Source: Marivirga atlantica (GTDB taxonomy: Bacteria > Bacteroidota > Bacteroidia > Cytophagales > Cyclobacteriaceae). Taken from it: a stretch of 64,000 nucleotides of DNA. The position numbers and the translations under genes are program-made. The first letter of the stretch is position 1, and each line of letters starts with the position of its first letter. Of this stretch, positions 53,592-62,480 are shown one piece after another. The stretch covers positions 1 to 64,000 of the forward strand of contig NZ_JAERQG010000004.1 of NCBI RefSeq assembly GCF_016734805.1. The letters are read 5' to 3'. The notes under the pieces are model-generated. The model had not been told where the DNA came from, did not search any database, and saw only the letters and a list, made by a program, of their open reading frames with translations.

Positions 53592-54926
53592 ATGAATCAT
53601 ATTTTGGTTATTGGAGCTGGCCGATCAGCCAGTGCATTAATTAACTATTTAAAGGAGAATGCAGAACAAGAGAAATGGCAAATAAAATTAGCTGATTTCG
53701 ACATCAGTTTAGCCGAAGAGAAAGCAGGAAACCATCCTGCTGTGAGCTGTATTCAATTTGATATTTTCAATAGCACTCAGGCAAAGGATGAAATTGCTAA
53801 GGCAGACTTAGTTGTTAGTATGTTACCTGCAAGGTTTCACCATTTGGTTGCCGAGGTGTGTGTGGATTTGAGTAAGCACCTGGTTACGGCCTCTTATAAC
53901 AACAAAGATGTTGCTGCCCTTTCAGATATTGCGAAGGGTCAAAATACACTCATTCTTATGGAATGCGGCCTGGACCCGGGCATTGATCACATGACTGCTA
54001 TGGAAGTGATAGATGATGTGAAAGAGAAAAATGGCAAAATGCTTTCTTTCAAATCATTTACCGGAGGACTTATTGCTCCTGAAAGCGATAATAATCCATG
54101 GAATTATAAATTCACTTGGAACCCACGAAATGTGGTGCTAGCAGGTCAAGGAACGGCAAGCTTTATAAGAAATAACCGATACAAGTATATTCCTTACCAT
54201 CAGCTATTTAAAAGATTAGAAACCTTCACCTTTGATAAACTAGGTGATTTTGAGGGTTATCCTAACAGAGATTCTCTCTCATACAGAAAGGTCTACGATA
54301 TTCAGGAAATACCTACTCTTTTAAGAGGAACCTTGAGGAGACCTGGCTATTCAAAGGCTTGGGATGTATTCGTCCAACTAGGTATTACAGATGATAACTA
54401 TGAAATGGAAGCACTAGATCAGCTTAGTCATCGTGATTTTCTTAATGCCTTTTTAAAATACGATGAACATAAATCTATTGAAGACAAGCTTTGTGAATAT
54501 ACTGGCATTGAAAAAGGATCGGATGCTTTTAATAAAATAGCATGGCTAGGTCTTTTTGATGACAAGCCTTTGCCTATTGAAAAAGGATCTCCTGCTCAAG
54601 TGATGCAAGCTATTATGGAGCAAAAAATGAGCCTTTCACCGGGTGATAAGGACATGATAGTGATGCAACATAAATTTGAGTATGAGATTGATGGCAAGAA
54701 GTACGAGAAAGTATCATCTATAGTATCTTACGGTGAAGATGAAAGTATTACTGCTATGGCAAAAACAGTAGGTTTACCATTAGGGATTGCAGTCAAAAAC
54801 ATCCTCAATGGAAATATTAATTTGAGAGGAGTTCAAGTACCAACTCAAAAAGAGATATATCAACCCATTCTGGAAGAACTTACCAAGCATAATATTTCAA
54901 TAACAGAAGAAGAAAGAGAAATCTAA
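53592..54926 (+). CDS. Saccharopine dehydrogenase family protein
   Basis: A 444-residue NAD(P)-dependent oxidoreductase. The N-terminal Rossmann nucleotide site is HILVIGAGRSASALINYL near residues 3-20. MLPARFHHLVAEVCVDLSKH near 77-96, ASYNN near 100-104 and LMECGLDPGIDHM near 122-134 are conserved in LYS9-like and homospermidine-synthase-like enzymes. The C-terminal part includes SFTGGLIAPESDNNPWNYKF near 154-173. Possible roles are in lysine degradation through saccharopine or in a related imine reduction. The substrate cannot be told from the sequence. The 3' end overlaps the convergent methyltransferase gene by 4 bases. Confidence 0.9.
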   Translation: MNHILVIGAGRSASALINYLKENAEQEKWQIKLADFDISLAEEKAGNHPAVSCIQFDIFNSTQAKDEIAKADLVVSMLPARFHHLVAEVCVDLSKHLVTASYNNKDVAALSDIAKGQNTLILMECGLDPGIDHMTAMEVIDDVKEKNGKMLSFKSFTGGLIAPESDNNPWNYKFTWNPRNVVLAGQGTASFIRNNRYKYIPYHQLFKRLETFTFDKLGDFEGYPNRDSLSYRKVYDIQEIPTLLRGTLRRPGYSKAWDVFVQLGITDDNYEMEALDQLSHRDFLNAFLKYDEHKSIEDKLCEYTGIEKGSDAFNKIAWLGLFDDKPLPIEKGSPAQVMQAIMEQKMSLSPGDKDMIVMQHKFEYEIDGKKYEKVSSIVSYGEDESITAMAKTVGLPLGIAVKNILNGNINLRGVQVPTQKEIYQPILEELTKHNISITEEEREI

Positions 54927-55630
54927 AAGATGGTAAGAAAGGGCGTCATTAGACTCCTGTAATCATCGGAAAATGAATTATCCGCATTCCTGACAGTTAC
55001 TGTTTTGGTTTGCGGATTTTTTATTGCTGCTCTTACAAATTTTAGAATTTTCCTCAAAGGTGCTTTATTCTCATTATGCTTTATAAAGATAATCTCTTTA
55101 ACAAAAAAAGCTATTTTCGTCATCTCCTTCTCAAATAATTCGCTCTCATAAACAGGTAGCATAACAGATGCTTCTCCGTCCTCTTTTAGCAATCTTTCAA
55201 TAGAAGTAGCCAATTCATAAAAGCTTAAGCTGTTGGTATGGTAAGCTGTGTTCTTATCTGGGTTAATAGCAGACTGCAGATTATTATTAAAGAATGGTGG
55301 GTTACTAAAGATAACATCATATTTATCTTCAGGGTAAAACTGTTGAATGGCCGAATGATGAATATTTAGTCTGTCAGCAAAGGGGGAATTTGTGAAATTA
55401 CTCTGCGCTTCCTGAAAAGCATTCTCTTCAATTTCAACAGCATCAATATTTGCCTGATCAAATCGCTGCGCCAACATAAGAGTTAAAACTCCTGTTCCTG
55501 TTCCAATTTCAAGAAATCCTCTGTGAGCCGCTGAGGCAGATAGTTCTGCAGCAAAAATTGTGGCATCTGTAGTTATCTTGGCTGCACTTTTCTGCTGCCT
55601 TACTGCAAATTGTTTGAACTGGAAAATCAT
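54923..55630 (-). CDS. tRNA1(Val) adenine-37 N6-methyltransferase (TrmN6/YfiC-like)
   Basis: A 235-residue SAM-dependent methyltransferase. Motif I is LEIGTGTGVLTLMLAQR near residues 40-56, the acidic VEIEENA follows near 65-71, and the catalytic FSNPPFF near 110-116 is the N6-adenine type NPPF/Y motif. The N-terminal FQFKQFAVRQQKSAAKITTD is typical of TrmN6. It likely modifies A37 next to the anticodon of tRNA1(Val). It starts at ATG 55630, just after the terminator of the upstream barrel gene; no promoter was identified. Confidence 0.87.
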   Translation of the reverse strand: MIFQFKQFAVRQQKSAAKITTDATIFAAELSASAAHRGFLEIGTGTGVLTLMLAQRFDQANIDAVEIEENAFQEAQSNFTNSPFADRLNIHHSAIQQFYPEDKYDVIFSNPPFFNNNLQSAINPDKNTAYHTNSLSFYELATSIERLLKEDGEASVMLPVYESELFEKEMTKIAFFVKEIIFIKHNENKAPLRKILKFVRAAIKNPQTKTVTVRNADNSFSDDYRSLMTPFLTIF

Positions 55631-55635
55631 TGCTC

Positions 55636-55673
55636 AAAAATAAAGGGTTATCCATTAAATGAATAACCCTTTA
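55636..55673 (-). terminator. Terminator after the small barrel gene
   Basis: An 11-bp inverted repeat (TAAAGGGTTAT at 55641-55651, ATAACCCTTTA at 55663-55673). Read on the minus strand it is followed by TTTTTG. It separates the barrel gene from the methyltransferase gene on the same strand. Confidence 0.75.
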
Positions 55674-55695
55674 TATACTTTAGCCTTATTCTACC

Positions 55696-56175
55696 TTAAA
55701 AATAATACCTGATTGACATACCGAAACCTACATATATGTAAGGATCCGGCAAGAAATCAAGAGCTGGCTTTACATCAAAACCTATTACAAAAGGAATTTC
55801 AGTTAAGGTATATTCCATACCTAAAATACCATCGAGACCTACTGAAAAACCAGCTGCCCTCCCATTATAAAAATAACCGGGACGAATCACATTATCCGCA
55901 AAGAAGTTAATATGAGCTCCTGGTCCATAGTACCAATTTAAATAAGGAACATCAAAAGCGTTTGTGTGGATTTCATAGAGACCGGTAAATTCAAAACCTC
56001 CTCCATATCCAGAAAGGATAGCTTCAACGGCCGTATTCTTTTTGAAAAAATGTTTACCATTTAATCCTGTCGGGAAACCACCTCTAACACCAACGGCAGT
56101 TTCATAATCCTGCCCGACAGCAGTTGCTGAAACGAAAAAAAATAGCAATGCTACTATCACAAATTGCTTATTCAT
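55696..56175 (-). CDS. Secreted porin-like protein
   Basis: A protein of 159 residues when started at ATG 56175. The signal peptide is about residues 1-22 (hydrophobic core VIVALLFFFVSATAVGQ). Later, short Gly- and aromatic-rich strands such as AVEAILSGYGGGFEFTGLYE and PYIYVGFGMSIRYYF at the end are consistent with a small outer-membrane barrel with a C-terminal aromatic residue. An upstream ATG at 56202 would add nine residues, and longer forms need TTG at 56283. TAGTTTTG on the minus strand at 56266-56259 is a possible -7 box. I do not recognise its family. Confidence 0.65.
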   Translation of the reverse strand: MNKQFVIVALLFFFVSATAVGQDYETAVGVRGGFPTGLNGKHFFKKNTAVEAILSGYGGGFEFTGLYEIHTNAFDVPYLNWYYGPGAHINFFADNVIRPGYFYNGRAAGFSVGLDGILGMEYTLTEIPFVIGFDVKPALDFLPDPYIYVGFGMSIRYYF

Positions 56176-56263
56176 TTTAAAAATACACTGTTTTCTATTC
56201 ATAGATGAATTAATAATTGATTCGGACAATGCAACGATGAACGAGGCATTTTGTTGGACAAAA

Positions 56264-56713
56264 CTACTTATTTTCGAAACCAACGTCCACTTTGTGTGGG
56301 CCGTTTTGAGCTTTTTCTACAGCCAATTGGTCACATCTTTCATTATCAGGATTTCCGGCATGACCCTTCACCCAATGAAAATTGATCTGGAAAGGTTTAG
56401 AGACCTCCAGATAGCGCTTCCAGAGGTCTACATTTTTCTTGTCTTTAAAATTCTTCTTTACCCAGTTGTTAAGCCAGCCTTTGGTAATGGCATCTATCAC
56501 ATACTTTGAATCTGAATACAGGTGAATCGGATACTTGGTGGTCTTCATGCTTTGTAGTGCCACTATGACCGCTAAAAGCTCCATCCGGTTGTTGGTGGTA
56601 TTTCTGTAACCTTCTGATATTTCTTTCTTTTTTTCTCCGAAGCGCATCACTATACCATATCCTCCCGGGCCGGGATTACCTAGTGCTGAGCCATCTGTAT
56701 AGATTGTAACCAC
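56264..56713 (-). CDS. rnhA: Ribonuclease HI
   Basis: Degrades RNA in RNA-DNA hybrids. The 149-residue protein has the complete active site: Asp7 in IYTDGSALGNPG, Glu45 in NRMELLAVI, Asp68 in YSDSKYVIDAI and Asp128 in NERCDQLA, with the supporting His118 in KGHAGNPDN. The basic protrusion WLNNWVKKNFKDKKN (about 80-94) that binds the hybrid is present, as in E. coli RNase HI. The start is GTG at 56713, sharing one base with the marC stop (TAGTG), so the genes are probably coupled. Confidence 0.97.
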   Translation of the reverse strand: MVTIYTDGSALGNPGPGGYGIVMRFGEKKKEISEGYRNTTNNRMELLAVIVALQSMKTTKYPIHLYSDSKYVIDAITKGWLNNWVKKNFKDKKNVDLWKRYLEVSKPFQINFHWVKGHAGNPDNERCDQLAVEKAQNGPHKVDVGFENK

Positions 56714-57276
56714 TAAAAGAAGTTTTTAAATAGTTTGATTGATATTGCTAATAAGATGATACCAAATACTTTTCTTAAAATACTAAATCCTGCCTGGCCA
56801 ATTTTTCTTTCCAGCCAGCCACAAGTTTTTAACACCACAAAAATAAGAACAAGATTGAGAGCTACGCCAATAATGATATTTATTTGCTCATATTCTGCCT
56901 TTAAAGAAATAAGTGTTGTCATAGTACCCGCACCTGCAATTAATGGGAAAGCAATTGGCATAATTGAAGCACTTGAGGCTGAAGCATCTTCATGCTTAAA
57001 AATGGTAATGCCCAATACCATTTCCATTCCTATTAAAAACATAACCAAAGCACCAGCTATTGCGAAAGAGCTAATATCTAAACCAAATAACTTAAGAATT
57101 GACTCCCCTAAATAGAGAAATGCAATCATAATAATACCAGCTACAATAGTAGCCTTACCCGACTGTATATGACCTAATTTTTTACGTAGGTCTATTACAA
57201 TAGGCACTGAACCCAGAATATCGATTACTGAAAAAAGAATAAGTGATACTGAAATAATTTCTTTGAAATTGAGCAT
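56713..57276 (-). CDS. MarC family membrane protein
   Basis: An integral membrane protein of 187 residues with six hydrophobic segments, of the MarC/UPF0056 family. It has the N-terminal DILGSVPIVIDL near residues 19-30, IAGALVMFLIGMEMVLG near 73-89 and the PIAFPLIAGAGTMTTLIS core near 107-124. The family was once linked to multiple antibiotic resistance, but that link was not upheld. Its function remains unknown, with amino-acid export proposed for some relatives. It overlaps the rnhA start by one base. Confidence 0.9.
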   Translation of the reverse strand: MLNFKEIISVSLILFSVIDILGSVPIVIDLRKKLGHIQSGKATIVAGIIMIAFLYLGESILKLFGLDISSFAIAGALVMFLIGMEMVLGITIFKHEDASASSASIMPIAFPLIAGAGTMTTLISLKAEYEQINIIIGVALNLVLIFVVLKTCGWLERKIGQAGFSILRKVFGIILLAISIKLFKNFF

Positions 57277-57372
57277 GTTTTAAAAATTTGCGCGAAGGTA
57301 CGATAAGTTAAAATAGCAACAATGGATTGCTATTTTATTTTTGTATTAATCGTATAGTTAATTGATTAATAA

Positions 57373-58437
57373 TCAATTGATTTGAGTATCAAACTTCCGT
57401 AAGAAATTTAGAAGCTGATCGAATTCATCATCCGCAATAGCAGGGAAGTTTGCTATTCTGAAAGTGGAGCTTTTCAAACTGCCATAGCCATTCCCTAAAA
57501 TGATGTTTTCCTTTTGTGCGGCCGATTTTAATTGATCAATTCGCTCATCCTGCATCTTGACACACAGCACTGTATCGGAGCGGACTTCAGCATTTTTAAT
57601 GAGCAACTCAAAATTATTTAACGCCCCAATTGCATTATAAAGCTTGGAAGACCTTCTACTTATTTTAGCTGAAACTTCTTCAATGGACTCCCTGTCTTCC
57701 AACACTCTTTTAAGGAAGTAGATGTTAGCAATATTGGGTGTATAATGCGTTTGTCCTTTTGCGGCATTTTCCAGCATAAAAAGAGCTGAATTGTAATGGT
57801 TGCTCTCCCCTATATTTTCCGCTTGTTCAATAGCTTTAGGACTCAAAATAAGTACTCCTAAACCTGATGGTAAACCAAAGCATTTTTGAACTGATGCAAA
57901 CCATATATCTCCTTTTTGCCAATCTAATGCTACACCAGCCGTTGAGGAAGTAGCATCAAAAGCAATTAACTTTTTAGCATAATCACTTCTAACTTTTGCA
58001 ATAAAATCATTGGTAAGCTGTGTGCCATTGCTGGTTTCATTATGGGTGAAAGCCAACACATCAAAATTTGATACATCCTGAGGAAAATCAGCTAAAGTAT
58101 TCAACTCAAATGATAGGCCCTTACTATTCGCAGTGAGTTTTTGAGTATACTGAAACCACTTTTCACCAAAAGCTCCATTGTAAAAGTGCAAGCTTCCTTT
58201 TTTGGTGAATGATTGTGCAATAATCTCCCAGACTTCAGTGGCAGATGAAATGAATAATAGCTGATATGACTTGGGCAGTTGTAATTTTTGTTGAAACTGA
58301 TGAACCACATCAGCATATAATTGCTCAAAAGCCTCCGACCTATGGTTTCTTTCAAGAATTCCTGCAGCTACAGCTTCCTGAAAGTATTTACTAATATTAG
58401 CATCTAATTTTGATGGGCCTGGATAGAAATTAAGCAT
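57373..58437 (-). CDS. serC: Phosphoserine aminotransferase-like class V aminotransferase
   Basis: A PLP-dependent, fold-type I enzyme of 354 residues. It begins LNFYPGPSKLDANISKYF, typical of SerC-type proteins. The PLP lysine is in WFASVQKCFGLPSGLGVL near residues 184-201, and the HYNSALFML segment lies near 218-226. SerC makes 3-phosphoserine from 3-phosphohydroxypyruvate in serine synthesis. Relatives include alanine-glyoxylate transaminases, so the exact substrate is uncertain. The ATG at 58437 is preferred; the TTG 54 bases upstream gives an unlikely extension. Confidence 0.82.
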   Translation of the reverse strand: MLNFYPGPSKLDANISKYFQEAVAAGILERNHRSEAFEQLYADVVHQFQQKLQLPKSYQLLFISSATEVWEIIAQSFTKKGSLHFYNGAFGEKWFQYTQKLTANSKGLSFELNTLADFPQDVSNFDVLAFTHNETSNGTQLTNDFIAKVRSDYAKKLIAFDATSSTAGVALDWQKGDIWFASVQKCFGLPSGLGVLILSPKAIEQAENIGESNHYNSALFMLENAAKGQTHYTPNIANIYFLKRVLEDRESIEEVSAKISRRSSKLYNAIGALNNFELLIKNAEVRSDTVLCVKMQDERIDQLKSAAQKENIILGNGYGSLKSSTFRIANFPAIADDEFDQLLNFLRKFDTQIN

Positions 58438-58638
58438 ATGCGAATTTAATAAAATGGTATATAAATCAATCCTCCCTACCTCCTTCTCCAAGGAGAAGTT
58501 TAATTCTACTGAAAATCTTAATAGCTAAAAACTCGACTCCTTAATTAGAAAGATTTTTATACCAAAAAGTAGCAATTTTAGCTGATTTTATTTGCTGCTT
58601 TAATTTTTGGACAATCCATAACTTTTTTCTAAAGTATG

Positions 58639-59511
58639 TTAATCTCTCTCCTTCTTAAAACCGTACAATACCTGGTCTTTAAAATTATCAGGAAATTCCT
58701 CCACATGCTCAAAGCCGAGGGGTTCATCACGACCGTCATGAGGGATATAATTCGTGCGGAAAAGGTAATCCCAAAGGCTTAAAGAAATGCCAAAATTAGC
58801 GCCATAGTTGTGAGGCATTTTTTTAGCATGGTGCCAAATATGCATCTGCGGATTATTAAAAACATATTTTAAAGGTCCTAGCGGCACCTTGATATTGGAA
58901 TGGTTAAAATGACCAATGGCCAAAGCAAACAAATGGACCAACAAAAACTCCTGAATGCCAAAGCCAATCATAGCCAGGGGAATATATTCTATGGTTCTAT
59001 AAACTATTGTTTCCATCCAGTGAAATCGTAAATGAGCAGCAAAGCCCATTTGCTCTACTGAATGATGTACCTTATGGAACTCCCATAAAAACGGTACCCT
59101 GTGTAACAAGCGATGAACATTCCAGTGAATAAAATCGCGCAGGATAAAAAGCGTGAGCAATTGAGCCCAAACCGGCCAGCTATTGATTTCTATGGCTATC
59201 AGATTTTCAACACCGAAAATCGCCAGAAAATCGTTGAACAGTTCTACAAATACATTGGAAAAGGCATAATATCCAACGAGGGAGAAAAGAAAGAAATTGA
59301 AGAACATGTAAAAAGCATCCAACCAGAAATCTTTTCTTATCAAGGCCTGATTTTTTCTCCAGGGAATTACAATTTCCAGCAAGTAGAAAAATAAAGAAAT
59401 ACCTATCAGCCAAAAGAAGTAATTACCCCAATGTGGATTCAAAATTTCATTACCCACATAGCGTGCATAATCTTTAAAAGAAGAGATAAAAATTTCAAAA
59501 TATTTTTCCAT
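58639..59511 (-). CDS. Sterol desaturase / fatty acid hydroxylase family protein
   Basis: A membrane-bound non-haem di-iron hydroxylase-like protein of 290 residues with about four hydrophobic segments. The three histidine clusters are present: HWNVHRLLHR near residues 128-137, EFHKVHHS near 143-150 and HFNHSN with QMHIWHHAKK near 197-231. Members hydroxylate or desaturate lipids, for example hydroxylation of sphingolipid or carotenoid substrates, using O2. The substrate is unknown. It is monocistronic, with 201 bases to the SerC-like gene and 220 to the Hsp20-like gene. Confidence 0.88.
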   Translation of the reverse strand: MEKYFEIFISSFKDYARYVGNEILNPHWGNYFFWLIGISLFFYLLEIVIPWRKNQALIRKDFWLDAFYMFFNFFLFSLVGYYAFSNVFVELFNDFLAIFGVENLIAIEINSWPVWAQLLTLFILRDFIHWNVHRLLHRVPFLWEFHKVHHSVEQMGFAAHLRFHWMETIVYRTIEYIPLAMIGFGIQEFLLVHLFALAIGHFNHSNIKVPLGPLKYVFNNPQMHIWHHAKKMPHNYGANFGISLSLWDYLFRTNYIPHDGRDEPLGFEHVEEFPDNFKDQVLYGFKKERD

Positions 59512-59634
59512 AAGTATAATTACCTTAAGCTATACTTTAATTTTGTGATAAAAGTTCAGCAGCTCGTTTCAATACAATTAACGAAAAATGAAGCTCTTTG
59601 GCTTGTAACTTATGTTACAGAAAGTATTATGCAT

Positions 59635-59663
59635 AAAAAAAGGTGTTTTAAGAAAAACACCTT
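59635..59663 (-). terminator. Terminator after the Hsp20-like gene
   Basis: A 10-bp stem (AAGGTGTTTT at 59640-59649, AAAACACCTT at 59654-59663). Read on the minus strand it is followed by TTTTTT, giving an intrinsic terminator 69 bases after the stop of the Hsp20-like gene. Confidence 0.85.
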
Positions 59664-59685
59664 AGTCTTACAATGGGGAATTCAA

Positions 59686-59716
59686 CATAGTCGGCCTAAA
59701 CCCCATGCCGACTATG
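59686..59716. repeat. Perfect inverted repeat beyond the Hsp20-like gene
   Basis: CATAGTCGGC (59686-59695) and GCCGACTATG (59707-59716) form a 10-bp perfect GC-rich stem with an 11-base loop. It lies between the Hsp20-like stop and the terminator hairpin, and it has no T-run on either side, so it is not a simple intrinsic terminator. Confidence 0.7.
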
Positions 59717-59731
59717 CGCAAATTATATATT

Positions 59732-60202
59732 TTATAATTGTTTGATTTGAATCTCATGCTTTCCAGAACTAGTGTTTAAACCAATCGGAACAAAAACCTT
59801 CAATTGATTTTCTTTGTGCTCAGCAATAATACCCTCAGCATCTGCATAATCAGGTAAATCAATTTTTCTATAAAAGATTGGTATGCGAACACCACTACCT
59901 TCTTGATTCAAATGGGCAGCAAAAAGTTGCATATACTTCCCTTCAGTTAATATTTTAAAGTTATCGGGAGATACACTTGGTGCAAATACGGAAATCAAAA
60001 ATCCATCTTCCTGTCTTTCCATTTCCATCGTTATCTGAGCGATACCTCCTCCTAAAGTGTGCAACTGATCACCTTGAAATAATAAATTTCTAAGCAGCGA
60101 TTTATTTTCTAGTAAATTCATATCTCCAACCATAATCCTTTCATTTTTCACTAAGACATCAAATAATATTCCACCCAAAAAATATTCTCTATTAAGAGTC
60201 AT
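59732..60202 (-). CDS. Divergent Hsp20/alpha-crystallin-like protein
   Basis: A 156-residue protein whose second half resembles the alpha-crystallin domain of small heat-shock proteins: YRKIDLPDYADAEGI near residues 111-125 followed by AEHKENQLKVFVPIGL near 126-141, where the usual A.xxx.nGvL..iP pattern is replaced by ENQLKVFVPI. The first half has no clear motif beyond QITMEMERQEDGFLISVFAP near 56-75. If correct, it would hold unfolded proteins, but the match is weak and the gene could be another beta-sandwich. A terminator hairpin follows. Start is ATG 60202. Confidence 0.55.
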   Translation of the reverse strand: MTLNREYFLGGILFDVLVKNERIMVGDMNLLENKSLLRNLLFQGDQLHTLGGGIAQITMEMERQEDGFLISVFAPSVSPDNFKILTEGKYMQLFAAHLNQEGSGVRIPIFYRKIDLPDYADAEGIIAEHKENQLKVFVPIGLNTSSGKHEIQIKQL

Positions 60203-60325
60203 TTTGTCTGTATATCAACTCGAAGAAATCAAAATACATGCCATTCTTTCAGGAACGATATGAGAATTTGTCCAAATAGAGACATTAAAAGCTGAACGAT
60301 TTTATAAATTTGCAGGCTAATTAGA

Positions 60326-61018
60326 ATGATGTATTCAAAGACTGTAGTAATAATCCCTGCTTTTAATGAAGAAAATGCTGTTGGCAAGGTAGTAAGCGCT
60401 ATTCCGAAAGAATGGGTTGATAAAATTATAGTAGTAAACAATGCCTCTACCGATAATACACGTAAAAGAGCCGAAGCAGAAGGCGCTATAGTTATTGATC
60501 AGCCGATAAAGGGTTATGGAAATGCCTGCTTAAAGGGAATTAATTATATAAAAGAAAACGATCTACATCCTGAGATTGTAGTTTTCATTGATGCCGATTT
60601 TTCAGATTATCCTGAAGAGATGCCTTTGTTAATTAAACCAATAACAGAAGAAGGCTACGATATGGTGATTGGGTCACGCGCATTAGGCAATCGACAAAGA
60701 GGCTCCATGACTATCCCTCAGGTATTTGGAAATTGGCTGGCCACTAACCTGATTAAATTATTCTACAAGGTGAATTTTACAGACTTGGGTCCTTTCAGAA
60801 GCATCAGATACAATAAACTATTAGCAATTAATATGCAGGATAAAACCTATGGCTGGACAGTAGAAATGCAGGTTAAAGCAGCCAAGCATCAATTAAAATG
60901 CACTGAAGTTCCTGTGAATTACAAAACCCGAATCGGTACGTCAAAAGTTTCAGGAACAGTGAAGGGAACTATTATGGCAGGTTATAAGATTTTGTATACT
61001 ATTTTCAGATATTTATAA
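60326..61018 (+). CDS. Glycosyltransferase family 2 (polyprenol-phosphate type)
   Basis: GT2 enzyme of 230 residues. The nucleotide-sugar site has VVIIPAFNEENAVGKVVSAI near residues 7-26, IIVVNNASTDNT near 35-46 and VVFIDADFSDYPEEM near 85-99 with its DxD. It lacks membrane segments. The region GPFRSIRYNKLLAINM near 151-166 and the closing RIGTSKVSGTVKG near 204-216 are typical of dolichol-phosphate-glucose-synthase-like GT2 proteins. It is followed after a 1-base gap by the CESA-like enzyme. Start is ATG 60326, with TAAATTTG at 60305-60312 as possible -7 box. Donor and lipid acceptor unknown. Confidence 0.88.
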   Translation: MMYSKTVVIIPAFNEENAVGKVVSAIPKEWVDKIIVVNNASTDNTRKRAEAEGAIVIDQPIKGYGNACLKGINYIKENDLHPEIVVFIDADFSDYPEEMPLLIKPITEEGYDMVIGSRALGNRQRGSMTIPQVFGNWLATNLIKLFYKVNFTDLGPFRSIRYNKLLAINMQDKTYGWTVEMQVKAAKHQLKCTEVPVNYKTRIGTSKVSGTVKGTIMAGYKILYTIFRYL

Positions 61019-61019
61019 T

Positions 61020-62480
61020 ATGAGTTGGGAGTGGCTAGTTATATCGCTTTATGGTGCAGGATTGATCTTCATTTTTCTATTCAGCCTTGGGCAACTACAC
61101 CTTACCTGGCACTATCTAAGGGCTAAGAAGAACCCTAAAGTCGCAGAAGAAGCTACAGCGGAATTTACCGCTAAAGTTTGTGTACAACTACCCGTTTTCA
61201 ATGAAAAGTATGTAGTTGAATCATTGGTAGATTGCGTTTGCGCACTGGACTATCCGAATGAGTTGTTAGAAATTCAGGTTTTGGATGATTCAACAGATGA
61301 AACAACAGATATCCTCCGAGAAAAGATTAGTGATTGGCAGGCTAAGGGAAAAAATATTCAACTCATTAGGCGGGCAGACAGAAGTGGCTTTAAAGCTGGT
61401 GCTTTGCAATATGGCATGGAGCAAACTGATGCAGCCTATATCGCCATTTTTGATGCCGACTTCCTGCCTCCAACAAATTTCTTAAAAGCTACCATTCCTT
61501 ACTTTCATAATAGCAAAGTGGGCGTTGTGCAAACACGTTGGGGACATACCAACAAAAAATATTCTTTACTCACTAAACTACAGGCTTTTGGCCTCGATGC
61601 TCATTTTACCATAGAGCAGGTAGGTAGAAGTCATGCAGGTTCCTTTATCAACTTCAATGGTACAGCTGGCGTTTGGCGTAAAACTACTATTGAAGATGCT
61701 GGTGGCTGGTCAGCTGATACGCTCACCGAAGATTTAGACCTTAGCTACCGAGCACAATTAAAAGGCTGGGAGTTTGTCTACAAAGAAGATGTTGAGTCTC
61801 CTGCTGAGTTGCCCATTATCATGCCGGCTATTAAGTCGCAACAATTCCGATGGAACAAAGGTGGAGCGGAAACTGCCAGAAAAAATTTCGGCAAAGTATT
61901 AAGAGCCAAGCTAGGTGTTAGCAATAAACTGCATGCCTTTTTTCATTTATTTAACAGCTCTATTTTTATAGCTATCTTATTTACTGCCTTGCTAAGTGTG
62001 CCTATGCTCTACATCAAAAGCATCAGACCTGAGTTGGCATTGCTTTTCCAGATTGGAAGCGTATTTCTGATCGGTTTTTTCTCTATAGCTATTTTCTACT
62101 GGATTGCCACGAAGCAGTTAAAGAACGAGCGTTTTCACTTTATTAAAACATTCCCACTTTTTATAACAGTATCTATGGGGCTCTCATTACACAATGCTAT
62201 TGCAGTAGCTGAGGGATTGTTGGGTTTTAAATCTGCCTTTATCAGAACACCTAAGTTCAATGTTAAAAAAGGGAGTGATAGCTGGAAGCATAATAAATAC
62301 CTCAATGTACAAATTAGCTGGCTAACCATTCTTGAGGCTATACTGGCAGTGTATTTTGGTTTCGGTATTTGGTTAGGTTTCAGTCTGGGCGACTACGGAT
62401 TAGTTATATTCCACTTTATGCTGATGCTTGGTTACGCCATAGTATTCTATCATTCAGTAAGCCCTAAACTCAAAAATTGA
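61020..62480 (+). CDS. Processive-type GT2 glycosyltransferase (CESA/glucomannan synthase-like)
   Basis: A membrane glycosyltransferase of 486 residues. An N-terminal helix (about 4-27) leads to the cytoplasmic GT-A domain with VLDDSTDETTDIL near residues 89-101, IFDADFLPP near 143-151, TEDLDLSYRAQ near 238-248 and QQFRWNKGG near 278-286 (D, DxD, TED and QxxRW motifs). The C-terminal half has about four to five membrane helices. This full motif set marks CESA/CSLA-like synthases, which either elongate beta-glycans or glycosylate lipids such as ceramide. It is cotranscribed with the two neighbouring glycosyltransferase genes (1 base from the upstream, 4-base overlap with the downstream). Confidence 0.9.
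   Translation: MSWEWLVISLYGAGLIFIFLFSLGQLHLTWHYLRAKKNPKVAEEATAEFTAKVCVQLPVFNEKYVVESLVDCVCALDYPNELLEIQVLDDSTDETTDILREKISDWQAKGKNIQLIRRADRSGFKAGALQYGMEQTDAAYIAIFDADFLPPTNFLKATIPYFHNSKVGVVQTRWGHTNKKYSLLTKLQAFGLDAHFTIEQVGRSHAGSFINFNGTAGVWRKTTIEDAGGWSADTLTEDLDLSYRAQLKGWEFVYKEDVESPAELPIIMPAIKSQQFRWNKGGAETARKNFGKVLRAKLGVSNKLHAFFHLFNSSIFIAILFTALLSVPMLYIKSIRPELALLFQIGSVFLIGFFSIAIFYWIATKQLKNERFHFIKTFPLFITVSMGLSLHNAIAVAEGLLGFKSAFIRTPKFNVKKGSDSWKHNKYLNVQISWLTILEAILAVYFGFGIWLGFSLGDYGLVIFHFMLMLGYAIVFYHSVSPKLKN

Noticed and set aside
56735-57115. 126-codon plus-strand open frame opposite marC
   Set aside because: The minus-strand MarC protein is clearly recognisable and the plus-strand frame has no family features.
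58438-58491. TTG-started extension of the SerC-like protein
   Set aside because: The conserved N-terminus LNFYPGPSKL begins at the ATG at 58437; the extra residues show no similarity to the family.
58483-58498. CTTCTCC/GGAGAAG inverted repeat as a terminator
   Set aside because: The loop would be only two bases and there is no T-run on either strand.
59431-59745. 104-codon plus-strand open frame over the Hsp20-like terminator
   Set aside because: It crosses a terminator hairpin and an inverted repeat, starts antisense to a real gene and has no plausible protein features.
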